Of a DNA stretch of 64,000 nt, positions 46,753-55,672 are shown piece by piece. This DNA comes from Acinetobacter sp. ASP199 (GTDB taxonomy: Bacteria > Pseudomonadota > Gammaproteobacteria > Pseudomonadales > Moraxellaceae). A model generated the notes under the pieces. It ran no database searches, was not told the origin of the DNA, and worked only from the letters and a program-made list of their open reading frames with translations. A program made the translations under genes and the position numbers. The stretch covers positions 1,302,001 to 1,366,000 of the forward strand of contig NZ_CP062182.1 of the NCBI RefSeq assembly GCF_022700675.1, in the 5' to 3' direction. How positions within the stretch are numbered: the first letter of the stretch is position 1; each line of letters opens with the position of its first letter.

Positions 46753-48291
46753 TTATTTCAAGAAACGTTGATAACCCAGGTTATTGGTAATCTCGTCATA
46801 CGGATAAGTGATGCTTTCCAGGGTTTCAATCAAACCGTCTGGATTTTGCTGTGCATCTTCAGCTTCTAGGCCAACCAATACACGACCTTCAGCCGCGCCG
46901 TGGTTACGGTAGTGGAACAGGGTAATGTTATGGGTTGGGCCTAGACGTTCTAAGAAAGTCAGCAAGGCACCTGGACGCTCCGGGAATTCCACACGGAACA
47001 GACGTTCATTTTCAATATCGGCATGACCACCAATCAGATAACGGATGTGCAGTTTTGCAACTTCATCATCCGACAGATCGTCAACATCGTATTGGAATTT
47101 CAGGTTTTCATAAATTTCCTGACGTTCTTTTTCGCCATTTTTCAGGCTAATACCCACGAAGACCTGGGCTGCAGTTGCATCGCTGGCACGGTAGTTAAAC
47201 TCGGTGATATTACGGCCTTGCAGGGCACGACAGAATTTCAGGAATGCACCTTTCTGTTCTGGAATGGTCACGGCAAAGATGGCTTCTTTACGCTCACCGA
47301 GTTCAGTACGTTCCGCAATATAGCGTAAACGGTCGAAGTTCATGTTGGCACCACAGACAATCGACACGATGTTTTTGCCTTGAATGCCGTGTTCGGCCAC
47401 GTATTTTTTAATCCCTGCCAGCGCCATTGCACCAGATGGTTCTACAATACTACGGCATTCATCATAGGTATCTTTAATTGCTGCACAGACTTCATCGGTA
47501 TTGACCAGTACCACATCAGGTTCAACAATTGGACCAGAATTATCTGATTTTTGCAGGCGGATGACCTCAAAAGGTTTTTCACCAATTTGTGCAACTGCAG
47601 TGCCGTCAGCAAACAAACCGACAGATGGAAGAATCACACGCTCATTGGCTTCTAACGCAGCTTTTAAACAAGCTGATTCGTCATATTCCACAGGAATAAC
47701 TTTGACATGCGGAGCAACATCACCCAAGTATGCTGCAACACCGGCAATCAGGCCACCACCACCCACGGCAACAAAAACATATTCCACATCACGCCATTGA
47801 CGCAGAATTTCGTTGGCAATGGTTCCTTGACCGGCCATGACCAGTTCATCGTCATAAGGCGGAATAAAAGTCATGCCATCTTCTTGGGCACGCTGGATCG
47901 CATATTTATTTGCGACATCAAATGAATCACCATGCAAGACCACTTCACCGCCAAGACGTTTAACCGCTTGTACCTTGATGTCAGGCGTGGTTTTTGGCAT
48001 CACAATAATCGCGCGAATTCCCAACTTTTTCCCTGACAGCGCCACGCCTTGTGCATGGTTGCCTGCTGAAGCTGTGATAACGCCACGTTCGAGTTGTGAT
48101 TTCGGTAATTGACTAATACGGTTATAGGCACCGCGTAGTTTAAATGAAAAGACCGGTTGTAAATCTTCACGTTTAAAGCGAATGTTGTTATTTAAGCGTT
48201 CGCTAATTCGTGGCGCTGCTTCGAGTGGGGTTTCGATTGCAACATCGTATACAGTTGCTTGTAAAATTTGTCGAACCAAACGAGACAGCAT
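46753..48291 (-). CDS. ilvA: Biosynthetic threonine deaminase
   Basis: PLP enzyme converting threonine to 2-oxobutyrate, the first step to isoleucine. The PLP Lys lies in REDLQPVFSFKLRGAYNR near residue 57, and the glycine-rich phosphate loop is AVGGGGLIAGVAAYLG near residue 190. Two C-terminal ACT-like regulatory domains (about 335-410 and 425-505) mark it as the long, isoleucine-inhibited biosynthetic form (512 residues; E. coli IlvA 514), not the catabolic TdcB. It is divergent from rpiA, the order often seen in related genomes. Confidence 0.95.
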   Translation of the reverse strand: MLSRLVRQILQATVYDVAIETPLEAAPRISERLNNNIRFKREDLQPVFSFKLRGAYNRISQLPKSQLERGVITASAGNHAQGVALSGKKLGIRAIIVMPKTTPDIKVQAVKRLGGEVVLHGDSFDVANKYAIQRAQEDGMTFIPPYDDELVMAGQGTIANEILRQWRDVEYVFVAVGGGGLIAGVAAYLGDVAPHVKVIPVEYDESACLKAALEANERVILPSVGLFADGTAVAQIGEKPFEVIRLQKSDNSGPIVEPDVVLVNTDEVCAAIKDTYDECRSIVEPSGAMALAGIKKYVAEHGIQGKNIVSIVCGANMNFDRLRYIAERTELGERKEAIFAVTIPEQKGAFLKFCRALQGRNITEFNYRASDATAAQVFVGISLKNGEKERQEIYENLKFQYDVDDLSDDEVAKLHIRYLIGGHADIENERLFRVEFPERPGALLTFLERLGPTHNITLFHYRNHGAAEGRVLVGLEAEDAQQNPDGLIETLESITYPYDEITNNLGYQRFLK

Positions 48292-48395
48292 GTTAATTTT
48301 CCATCTAACAGTTTAAAATAAGCCTTTATTGTAACAAACCACGCGGCTTTGCGGTTTAAAAATACTGCGAAAGTCCAAAATAGTTGAGTGATGTC

Positions 48396-49067
48396 ATGAG
48401 TCTATATGCAACCCAAGATGAGAAAAAGCAAGCTGCAGCCAAAGCAGCGTTAAAGCACTTACCAAAAGGGGGCATTTTAGGCGTCGGTACTGGTAGTACT
48501 GTAAACTTCTTAATCGAACTTTTGCCTGAACTTCAATTGGAAGCAGCGGTTGCAAGTTCTGAAGCTACTGCACAACGCCTTAAAAAATTAGGTATTGAAG
48601 TTGTTGATATGAATAGCGTAGGTGGTCTGGATGCCTATGTCGATGGCGCGGACGAAATTGACCGCCATATGCATATGATTAAAGGTGGCGGTGCAGCATT
48701 AACACGTGAAAAAATTGTTGCCTCAATTGCGAAAAAATTCGTTTGTATCGTAGATGACTCTAAATGGGTGGAGCAGTTAGGTCGTGAATTCCCGCTTCCT
48801 GTAGAAGTGATTCCAATGGCACGTTCTGCTGTAGCACGTAAAATTGTTGCTTTAGGTGGGGACCCTGTATACCGTGAAGGTGTAGTTACAGATAATGGCA
48901 ATGTAATTTTGGATGTTTATAACTTAAACATTTTAAATGCATTAGAGTTAGAAAAAACTTTGAATGACATTCCAGGTGTTGTTTGTAACGGTATCTTTGC
49001 AATAAATAAAGCAAATATTGCTGTGGTTGCTACAGATAACGGTATTGAAGAGCGTACAGCGGTTTAA
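48396..49067 (+). CDS. rpiA: Ribose-5-phosphate isomerase A
   Basis: Interconverts ribose 5-phosphate and ribulose 5-phosphate in the pentose phosphate pathway. Substrate motifs are visible: [39 protein letters not shown] (with the catalytic Asp and Glu region) and the Lys in [12 protein letters not shown]. The product of 223 residues fits the family (E. coli 219). The ATG at 48396 has a GAGTGA site; an in-frame TTG four codons earlier is unlikely. Confidence 0.95.
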   Translation: MSLYATQDEKKQAAAKAALKHLPKGGILGVGTGSTVNFLIELLPELQLEAAVASSEATAQRLKKLGIEVVDMNSVGGLDAYVDGADEIDRHMHMIKGGGAALTREKIVASIAKKFVCIVDDSKWVEQLGREFPLPVEVIPMARSAVARKIVALGGDPVYREGVVTDNGNVILDVYNLNILNALELEKTLNDIPGVVCNGIFAINKANIAVVATDNGIEERTAV

Positions 49068-49081
49068 TGAATCCACCCTAA

Positions 49082-49126
49082 CCCTCCTTTTTCAAAGGAG
49101 GGAACTTTCCCCTTTATAAAAGGGGG
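49082..49126. repeat. Double-hairpin REP-like element after rpiA
   Basis: Two adjacent perfect hairpins: CCCTCCTTT / AAAGGAGGG (49082-49102) and CCCCTTT / AAAGGGG (49109-49125), followed by a GAGGGGGA tract that also serves as ribosome site for the next gene. This resembles the CCCTCCTTT-type intergenic repeats common in Acinetobacter, and a cousin lies at 2865-2891. It may also act as the rpiA terminator. Confidence 0.65.
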
Positions 49127-49147
49127 ACTGAGGGGGATTAAAAAACA

Positions 49148-49855
49148 ATGATTAAATATAAAAAAATGACATTATCCGACTTACCTGAAATTCAAATTAA
49201 AAAAAACATTCGTTCTAAGCGACTTCGTTTACGTGTCGATGTATCTTCAATTTCTGTCACTGCGCCGTGGTTTTGTACAAAAAAACAAATCCAGAATTTT
49301 ATTCAAGAATCTGAAAACTGGATTTTAAAAACGTGGCAAGAGCAACAAGGTCGAATACAGCACATTGATCGGATACTTCCAAGCAGTCTTCAACTATTTA
49401 ATCTAAATCAACCAATCCAGATTCAATATTTAACACAACGAAATAATTATAAATACGATTCTGCCTCGCAAGTCCTTTTGATCAGTGACAGACAACCCGA
49501 GGCGTATTTAAAAGCCTTTGTGATTGCCTATGCCAAAGAAAAGTTGCCGGTTTATCTTAAACAGGTGAGCCGGGAAACTGGATTGTCTTTCAATATCTGT
49601 AATATCCGTCAGCCGAAAACTCGATGGGGCAGTTGTTCTGCCAAACATGACATTATGCTGAATAGCAGCATTCTCCTGTCTCCTGAAAATATCGTGCGTT
49701 ATCTCTGTGTGCATGAACTGGCACATACACGGCATTTTGATCATAGCCCACTTTTCTGGGCTGAAGTGGCTAAACATGATCCAGCTTATTCAAACCATCG
49801 CAAAATTTTGAAAAATACCGTAATGCCGTGGTGGTGGAACAGTCAGGATGAATAG
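49148..49855 (+). CDS. YgjP-like (M48/WLM type) zinc metallopeptidase
   Basis: A 235-residue protein of the YgjP/DUF45 family. The zinc site is HELAHTRHFDHSPLFWAEV near residue 190 (HExxH, third ligand in HSPxFW), and the preceding RQPKTRWGSCSAKHDIMLNSSILL block is the family hallmark. No signal peptide, so it is cytoplasmic. YgjP-type proteins are predicted metal-dependent peptidases of unknown target. A very purine-rich GAGGGGGA site precedes the ATG. Confidence 0.9.
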   Translation: MIKYKKMTLSDLPEIQIKKNIRSKRLRLRVDVSSISVTAPWFCTKKQIQNFIQESENWILKTWQEQQGRIQHIDRILPSSLQLFNLNQPIQIQYLTQRNNYKYDSASQVLLISDRQPEAYLKAFVIAYAKEKLPVYLKQVSRETGLSFNICNIRQPKTRWGSCSAKHDIMLNSSILLSPENIVRYLCVHELAHTRHFDHSPLFWAEVAKHDPAYSNHRKILKNTVMPWWWNSQDE

Positions 49856-50067
49856 AAGAATAATTTAATCCACAATTCCTCAAAAAATAATATTTAAATC
49901 ATAAATTTATATAAAAATTAGTTTGAATAATTTCTGCTGCACTTATGAAAATAGATTATTTTTAATCCATAGTCTGCTTTTCTAGAATGCTGAAAAATTA
50001 AATGTTTCCTAGCTGCTTTAGGCATAAAGCAAAGAAGCATATTTTCCAGTACATGGGGTAGATTAGG

Positions 50068-51060
50068 ATGGTTCAATCCAGGGTATTATTTATTTTTTCG
50101 CTGATCTTGAGTGTGTTTTTAAGCGCATGTAGTAAACCTGATCATTCACAATCTTCACAGGAAGCTGAAGATCAGATCTACAAAGCCGATAATGTGCGGA
50201 TTGGTTATCAACGTTCATCAACATTAATGACTTTACTGAAAGAATCGGGTGAGCTGGAAAAGAAACTGGCAGAAAAGAATGTCAAAGTTAGTTGGCATGA
50301 ATTTACCAGTGGTCAGCCACTGCTTGAAGCATTGAACGTGGGCAGTGTCGATGTCACTGCGGATGTGGCAGATACAGTTCCAGTATTTGCTCAAGCAGCG
50401 CAGGCAAAACTCACTTACTATGCCAAAGAAACAGCATCTCCAAATGCACAAGCGATTTTAATTCCAAAGAATTCAAACATTCAAAGTATTGCAGATTTGA
50501 AAGGCAAGAAAATTGCGGTAACCAAAGCAGCGGGTAGTCATTACTTACTGATTGCTGCCTTAAACCAAGCAGGTTTGAGTTTTCAAGACATTACCCCAGC
50601 ATGGTTAAGTCCAGCAGATGGTCGTGCTGCCTTTGAACATGGTGGTGTGGATGCATGGGTGACTTGGGAACCGTATGTTTCAAGTGGCACAGTGGTACAA
50701 AATGCAAAAATACTTGCTTCAGGTGAAGGTTTAGCAAGCTACGCACGCTACTACTTAACGGGTCAAAAATTTGCGCAAGAAAACCCAGCATTGCTGAATG
50801 ACATTATTGATATTTTGAAAGAAAAAGCGGCATGGATTAAAGCAAACCCGGATGAAGCAGCTAAAGTTTTGGCACCACTTTGGGGTGACTTGCCACATGA
50901 AGTCGTACTTAAAGCCAATGCGAACCGTTCTTACGATGTTCAGCCAGTGATTTTAGAAGATATGCCGGAACAGCAAAAAATTGCGGATGCATTTTTCATT
51001 GAAAAGCTGATCCCGAATACCATTGATGCTCAAGCATCTGACATTTTTAAAGCACATTAA
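50068..51060 (+). CDS. SsuA-like sulfonate-binding lipoprotein
   Basis: A 330-residue periplasmic ligand-binding protein of the aliphatic sulfonate/nitrate/taurine group. The signal peptide ends in a lipobox (LSAC, Cys about 21), so it is a lipoprotein. The mature part shows VRIGYQRSSTLMTLLKE, DLKGKKIAVTKAAGSHYLL and GGVDAWVTWEPYV, typical of SsuA. No ssuB (ATPase) or ssuC (permease) is adjacent, so it must borrow a transporter encoded elsewhere, or is an orphan receptor. The neighbour is a four-domain rhodanese, and both fit organosulfur use. Confidence 0.87.
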   Translation: MVQSRVLFIFSLILSVFLSACSKPDHSQSSQEAEDQIYKADNVRIGYQRSSTLMTLLKESGELEKKLAEKNVKVSWHEFTSGQPLLEALNVGSVDVTADVADTVPVFAQAAQAKLTYYAKETASPNAQAILIPKNSNIQSIADLKGKKIAVTKAAGSHYLLIAALNQAGLSFQDITPAWLSPADGRAAFEHGGVDAWVTWEPYVSSGTVVQNAKILASGEGLASYARYYLTGQKFAQENPALLNDIIDILKEKAAWIKANPDEAAKVLAPLWGDLPHEVVLKANANRSYDVQPVILEDMPEQQKIADAFFIEKLIPNTIDAQASDIFKAH

Positions 51061-51069
51061 TTCTAAAGG

Positions 51070-51094
51070 CCTCAACATTCAGTTGGGGTTTTTT
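51070..51094 (+). terminator. Rho-independent terminator of the SsuA-like gene
   Basis: CCTCAAC / GTTGGGG (one G-U) with a 5-base loop and six T. Confidence 0.82.
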
Positions 51095-51132
51095 ATCTTT
51101 ATGAAAATAGCCTAAGCAAACTTGAGTCATTT

Positions 51133-52719
51133 ATGTCAAATATCCCAGAACTAAATTATGTTCAAATCCGAGAAAAGCTCCTGAACCGTGAAGAAATCGC
51201 AATTGTAGATTTACGTGAGGAGCATATTTATGCACAAGGGCATCCACTCTTTACAACCAATATTTCACTTTCACGTATAGAGGTTGAAATTCTGAATCGA
51301 ATTCCACGTTTAGAGACCACGATTGTTCTTTATGATGCTGCTGATGGTCGAGTAGAACGTGCTTATCAAAAATTACTTCGTTATGGATATCGTCAGGTTC
51401 ATGTATTGAAGGGTGGAATTGACGCGTGGGCACGAGATGGTGGGGAGTTATTTATTGATGTGAACTCTGCAACTAAAGCCTTCGGTGAATGGGTTGAAAA
51501 CTATAAACAAACGCCGTCGCTAAGTGCTGAAGAAGTGCAAGCTAAAATAGATGCAAAAGAAAATATTGTGATTTTAGATGCACGTCGTTTTGATGAATAT
51601 AACACCATGAGTATTCCATCGGGTCGAAGCGTACCCGGTGCTGAATTGGTGTATCGTGCACCAAACTTGGTGAAAGATGAAAATACCACCATTATTGTAA
51701 ACTGTGCAGGACGTACCCGTAGCATTATTGGTACGCAGTCCTTGGTCAATGCTCAAATCCCGCATCCTGTTTATGCGCTCAGAAATGGAACGATTGGTTG
51801 GACACTTGCAGGTCAAAACTTAGAACAGGGTCAAACACGATCATTTAAAGATGTGCAGACTGAAGTTCAGCCACAGCTTTTAGTCAATGCGAAAATCCTA
51901 GCGCAAAAAGCAGGTGTAAAAACCATTTCTCTTGATCAGCTTCACTCACTACGAGCAGAAACGAATCGCACGACTTATGTTTTTGATGTGCGTGATGAAG
52001 AAGAATATATTCAAGCGCATCTAGCAGGTTCCCGTTGGGTTGCAGGTGGACAACTGGTTCAAGAAACGGACCATAATGCCGCCGTTCGTGGTGCACGAAT
52101 TGTACTGGTTGATGATCAACTGATTCGTGCCTACATGACTGGATCTTGGTTAGGGCAAATGAACTGGGAAGTGTATGTACTAGAAACTGATTTTTCTAAA
52201 GCATTTACAGCGGATGGGGTTTGGTCGCCAAAATTACCTGTCATTGATACAGTGGAATATATAAATCCAACTCAACTTCACGAGTTAAAAGCAACACAAA
52301 ATATCGCGATTTGGGATGTACAGCCTTTTGCACTGTATAAGAAAGCGCATATTCCTGATGCTGCATGGCTACTCAAGACCGAAGCAGTTGAACTAATTCA
52401 ACAAGCGGAATTTCAAGCTAAAGATGCGATTGTAGTGACATGTAGTCGTTCAATTTTGGCAAGTTACGCTGCTGAAGAAATACAAGCATTACATAAGAAG
52501 GTATATGTGCTTGAAGGTGGTAATGTTGCTTGGGAACAAGCTGGCTATTCGTTAACCATAGACAATGTACAAGCGCTTTCACCGCAAATTGATCGCTATA
52601 AACGCCCTTATGAAGGCACAGACAACTCATATGAAGCGATGCAAGCCTATCTGGATTGGGAGTTTGGTTTAGTCGATCAACTTAAAAAAGATGGGACGCA
52701 TGGATTTTTCACCATTTAA
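51133..52719 (+). CDS. Four-domain rhodanese-like sulfurtransferase
   Basis: A 528-residue cytoplasmic protein made of four rhodanese folds at about residues 8-110, 130-235, 265-360 and 377-480. The active-site Cys is present in domain 2 (Cys 191, NCAGRTRSI) and domain 4 (Cys 437, TCSRSIL). In domain 1 it is replaced by Asp 68 (YDAADGRVERA) and in domain 3 by Asp about 327-328 (VDDQLIRAY). This alternating inactive/active pairing is like two tandem copies of a two-domain thiosulfate sulfurtransferase. The acceptor is unknown; the neighbouring sulfonate-binding gene suggests a place in sulfur assimilation. Confidence 0.9.
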   Translation: MSNIPELNYVQIREKLLNREEIAIVDLREEHIYAQGHPLFTTNISLSRIEVEILNRIPRLETTIVLYDAADGRVERAYQKLLRYGYRQVHVLKGGIDAWARDGGELFIDVNSATKAFGEWVENYKQTPSLSAEEVQAKIDAKENIVILDARRFDEYNTMSIPSGRSVPGAELVYRAPNLVKDENTTIIVNCAGRTRSIIGTQSLVNAQIPHPVYALRNGTIGWTLAGQNLEQGQTRSFKDVQTEVQPQLLVNAKILAQKAGVKTISLDQLHSLRAETNRTTYVFDVRDEEEYIQAHLAGSRWVAGGQLVQETDHNAAVRGARIVLVDDQLIRAYMTGSWLGQMNWEVYVLETDFSKAFTADGVWSPKLPVIDTVEYINPTQLHELKATQNIAIWDVQPFALYKKAHIPDAAWLLKTEAVELIQQAEFQAKDAIVVTCSRSILASYAAEEIQALHKKVYVLEGGNVAWEQAGYSLTIDNVQALSPQIDRYKRPYEGTDNSYEAMQAYLDWEFGLVDQLKKDGTHGFFTI

Positions 52720-52734
52720 TTTTTTATACTAATT

Positions 52735-52760
52735 AAAGTCGCCACGGCGACTTTATTGAT
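52735..52760 (+). terminator. Hairpin after the rhodanese gene
   Basis: AAAGTCGCC / GGCGACTTT, a 9-bp perfect palindrome with a two-base centre and a short T-run. Confidence 0.6.
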
Positions 52761-52846
52761 TTGAAGCATTTATGCAGCATTAACTGTGCATTTATATACT
52801 TATTCGATAATATAAAACCAATGATAACGATAAATTAGAAGTATTC

Positions 52847-53215
52847 ATGATGCGGTTAATCCTCACAATTTTAATTTTTATATTCTCGCTTCCTGCACTG
52901 TTCTTTTACGGACTATTTTTATACAGTATTTTTTTCCCAAGTTTACCCATGGATTATCCATTAATTGTCAAGTTTTTTATGCTGACAGGAGTGCTCGCTT
53001 GGGGAATGCTATTTTATATGGCTATTTTATGGATTGAGCATCGTCCAATACCCAAAAAAAATTCAGCCAGCGCAATATTATTGGCTATTTTGGGCTTGAT
53101 TCCATTTATGATTCGATTAGACACCATCATCTTTTTGGCATTGCCTGCTTTCTTATTTGTAATTTATCTTTGTTATTATAGTTGGTCTACGCCAGCAACC
53201 AGTGAACAGGTTTAA
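52847..53215 (+). CDS. Small hypothetical membrane protein
   Basis: A 122-residue very hydrophobic protein with about four transmembrane segments (residues about 4-27, 44-66, 77-95 and 99-115) and a short charged loop (IEHRPIPKKNS). No recognised motif. AT-rich codons. It is flanked by the rhodanese gene and argC on the same strand but with gaps of about 130 bases on either side, so it is probably expressed alone. Function unknown. Confidence 0.7.
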   Translation: MMRLILTILIFIFSLPALFFYGLFLYSIFFPSLPMDYPLIVKFFMLTGVLAWGMLFYMAILWIEHRPIPKKNSASAILLAILGLIPFMIRLDTIIFLALPAFLFVIYLCYYSWSTPATSEQV

Positions 53216-53355
53216 ACATGTTTCAATTTTATCTTTAAAGATTCATTTCAAAATATATAAAAAATCAGCATTCCTTAGCGAAAGAGTTTAGAAAACCACA
53301 AGTTCCTGTCATACTACGGAGCATAAATGGAAACATCTAGTTAGAGGTAATTGTC

Positions 53356-54405
53356 GTGATTTCAGTGGGTATTGTGGGCGGTACAGGTTATACAGGCGTT
53401 GAACTTTTACGTCTATTACTGCGACATCCAAATGTAAATGTAAAAGCACTGACTTCACGTACTGAAGCTGGTCGTCGTGTAGACGATATGTTCCCAAGTC
53501 TGCGTGGTCATACCGATTTAGAATTTTCTGACCTGAGCATTGATCTGCTTAAGTCATGTGACGTTGTATTCTTTGCGACTCCACACGGCGTTGCGATGAA
53601 ACATGCAGAAGAACTGGTGGCTGCAAATACTAAAGTCATAGACCTGGCAGCAGATTTCCGTTTGCAGGACTTGGAACAGTTTGAAAAATGGTACGGCATG
53701 GAACATGTTTGTCCATCTGTATTGCAAGATTCTGTATATGGTCTGTCTGAACTGAACCGTGACAAGATCAAACAGGCAAGTGTGATTGGAAACCCGGGTT
53801 GTTATCCAACAACTGTGCAGTTAGGTTTAGCACCAGTATTAAAATCTGCGGAAGCTTTAGTGAAACCTGAAAGTATTATTATCGATGCTAAATCAGGGGT
53901 GTCAGGTGCAGGTCGTAAAGCCAGCCTTGGTATGATTTATTCTGAAAATGCAGATAACTTTAAAGCTTATGGCATCGCAGGTCATCGTCATCACCCAGAA
54001 ATTGTAGAAGCATTAGAAAATATCTCAGGTCAAAAAGGTGTATTTGACCATATTTTATTTGTACCACATCTGGTGCCAATGATTCGCGGTATGCTGTCAA
54101 CGATTTACATCGACCTGACTGAAGCAGGCCAGGCAGCAGATCTGCAAGCACTTTATGAACAGTTCTATGCCAATGAACAGTTTGTTGATGTAATGCCAGC
54201 TGGTAGTTCACCAGAAACCCGTTCAGTACGTGGTGCTAATGAATTACGTATTGCACTGTACAAGCCTCAACCGACGAAACTGGTTATTCTGGTCGCACAA
54301 GATAACCTGGTGAAAGGTGCAGCAGGTCAGGCAGTACAGAATATGAACCTGATGTTTGGCTTCGCTGAAAATGCTGGCTTGGAAAACATTGCTTTATTAC
54401 CATAA
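53356..54405 (+). CDS. argC: N-acetyl-gamma-glutamyl-phosphate reductase
   Basis: Third step of arginine synthesis: NADPH-dependent reduction of N-acetylglutamyl phosphate. The Rossmann motif [17 protein letters not shown] opens the protein and the catalytic Cys is in [12 protein letters not shown] near residue 145; the His-bearing GHRHHPEI follows. Length 349 is typical of the long ArgC type. Translation starts at GTG with a GAGGT site 7 bases upstream. argF lies 8 kb to the right, so the arg genes are scattered here. Confidence 0.95.
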   Translation: MISVGIVGGTGYTGVELLRLLLRHPNVNVKALTSRTEAGRRVDDMFPSLRGHTDLEFSDLSIDLLKSCDVVFFATPHGVAMKHAEELVAANTKVIDLAADFRLQDLEQFEKWYGMEHVCPSVLQDSVYGLSELNRDKIKQASVIGNPGCYPTTVQLGLAPVLKSAEALVKPESIIIDAKSGVSGAGRKASLGMIYSENADNFKAYGIAGHRHHPEIVEALENISGQKGVFDHILFVPHLVPMIRGMLSTIYIDLTEAGQAADLQALYEQFYANEQFVDVMPAGSSPETRSVRGANELRIALYKPQPTKLVILVAQDNLVKGAAGQAVQNMNLMFGFAENAGLENIALLP

Positions 54406-54480
54406 AAAACGTATTAGAACTTCACACACATTTGAATTTCGATTTAAATGTGTGTCTTGAAAAAGATAGAAGAGATGACA

Positions 54481-55230
54481 ATGCCGAATACTGAGCCTCA
54501 CAATCTGCCCACAGATGACAAGAAGAAAATGCCATTTCTTAAAGGGAATACGCCACTTGCGATAGGTGCTGCCATTCTGGTGCTGAGCAGTGGTCTACTT
54601 GGCTATTCGGTAGGTCATCGTCAAGGTCTGACTGTTGTAGGTTTTGAGGCGGATGCTGAACAGCTGGTTGAAGTCGTACAAAAGCAGAAAGCCAGTCTGG
54701 AAACACTGAATAAAACCCTGAATACAGCAACGCAGGAACGTGATCTGGCCGTAAGCAATGCCAATGACCTGTATCTTGCGATGAATCAAGCCCGTGATGA
54801 ACATACGCAGGCAGAAAATCTAGCGACCTTATATCGTGAAGTGCTGCGTCAACGTGGCGGTATGCCATTATCTGTCCAGCATCTGGCAGTGAAATCTTTG
54901 CCTGAAAATGCCTTTGAGTATCAGCTTGATCTGATTCAGGTGAGTCCAGGCAAGGGGCGTGTTTCTGGTTCGGTTGAATTGCGCCTGATTCGGGGTACTG
55001 AAATTTTAGTCGTGCCGTTGGCAGACAAAAACTTTAATTTCGAAAATTATGAGCGTCTGACGGGTCGTTGGACGATGCCGAAAGGTTTTGTACCAGAATT
55101 TATAGAAGTTCGCCTGACTGGTACAAGCAAGCCTGTTACCCGCCGTTTTAGCTGGAGCAAGGGCGAGGCAATTGAAAATCAATCTGCATTCCTGTCAGAG
55201 ATTCCTCAGACAGAAGCTAATGCAAACTAA
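54481..55230 (+). CDS. Hypothetical membrane-anchored protein (DUF6776-like)
   Basis: A 249-residue protein with one N-terminal transmembrane helix (residues about 27-45, LAIGAAILVLSSGLLGYSVG), a coiled coil (about 58-120; LVEVVQKQKASLETLNKTLN, MNQARDEHTQAENLATLY) and a C-terminal beta domain (YQLDLIQVSPGKGRVSGSVE). This layout matches a proteobacterial DUF6776 family of unknown function. The ATG at 54481 has an AGAAGAG site 6 bases upstream. It lies between argC and clpS, 19 bases before clpS. Confidence 0.75.
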   Translation: MPNTEPHNLPTDDKKKMPFLKGNTPLAIGAAILVLSSGLLGYSVGHRQGLTVVGFEADAEQLVEVVQKQKASLETLNKTLNTATQERDLAVSNANDLYLAMNQARDEHTQAENLATLYREVLRQRGGMPLSVQHLAVKSLPENAFEYQLDLIQVSPGKGRVSGSVELRLIRGTEILVVPLADKNFNFENYERLTGRWTMPKGFVPEFIEVRLTGTSKPVTRRFSWSKGEAIENQSAFLSEIPQTEANAN

Positions 55231-55249
55231 AGTGTGAAATGTAAATCTT

Positions 55250-55663
55250 ATGCCTAGCAACAAGCGTCATATTTGTTTAAGTGAAATCAAGAACTCTTTT
55301 AACCAGTCTGGTGTGGTCGACTGGCACATAAGCCCTCGCTTAGCAAATGACCCTTTACATGATGAAGATGCTGATATTGCAGTCCAAACAGCACCCCCTG
55401 AACTGAAGCGCCCGCCGATGTATGCTGTGGTATTGATGAATGACGATTACACCCCAATGGAGTTTGTAATTGAAATTTTACAACAATACTTTGCAATGAA
55501 TCTTGACCAAGCTACACAAGTAATGCTAACTGTACATTATGAAGGAAAAGGTGTTGCTGGCGTCTATCCAAGAGACATTGCGGAAACGAAAGCGAACCAG
55601 GTCAATAATTACGCTCGATCACAAGGTCATCCTTTACTTTGCCAGATAGAGCCTAAAGATTAA
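55250..55663 (+). CDS. clpS: ClpAP adaptor ClpS
   Basis: Adaptor that delivers N-degron substrates to ClpA. The N-end-rule binding core is [21 protein letters not shown], with [19 protein letters not shown] following. The protein as read is 137 residues against 106 in E. coli; the extra is a long N-terminal extension ([20 protein letters not shown]), so the true start may lie further in, for example at a GTG near 55313. It is 9 bases upstream of clpA, the standard operon. Confidence 0.93.
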   Translation: MPSNKRHICLSEIKNSFNQSGVVDWHISPRLANDPLHDEDADIAVQTAPPELKRPPMYAVVLMNDDYTPMEFVIEILQQYFAMNLDQATQVMLTVHYEGKGVAGVYPRDIAETKANQVNNYARSQGHPLLCQIEPKD

Positions 55664-55672
55664 GGGGGTTGC

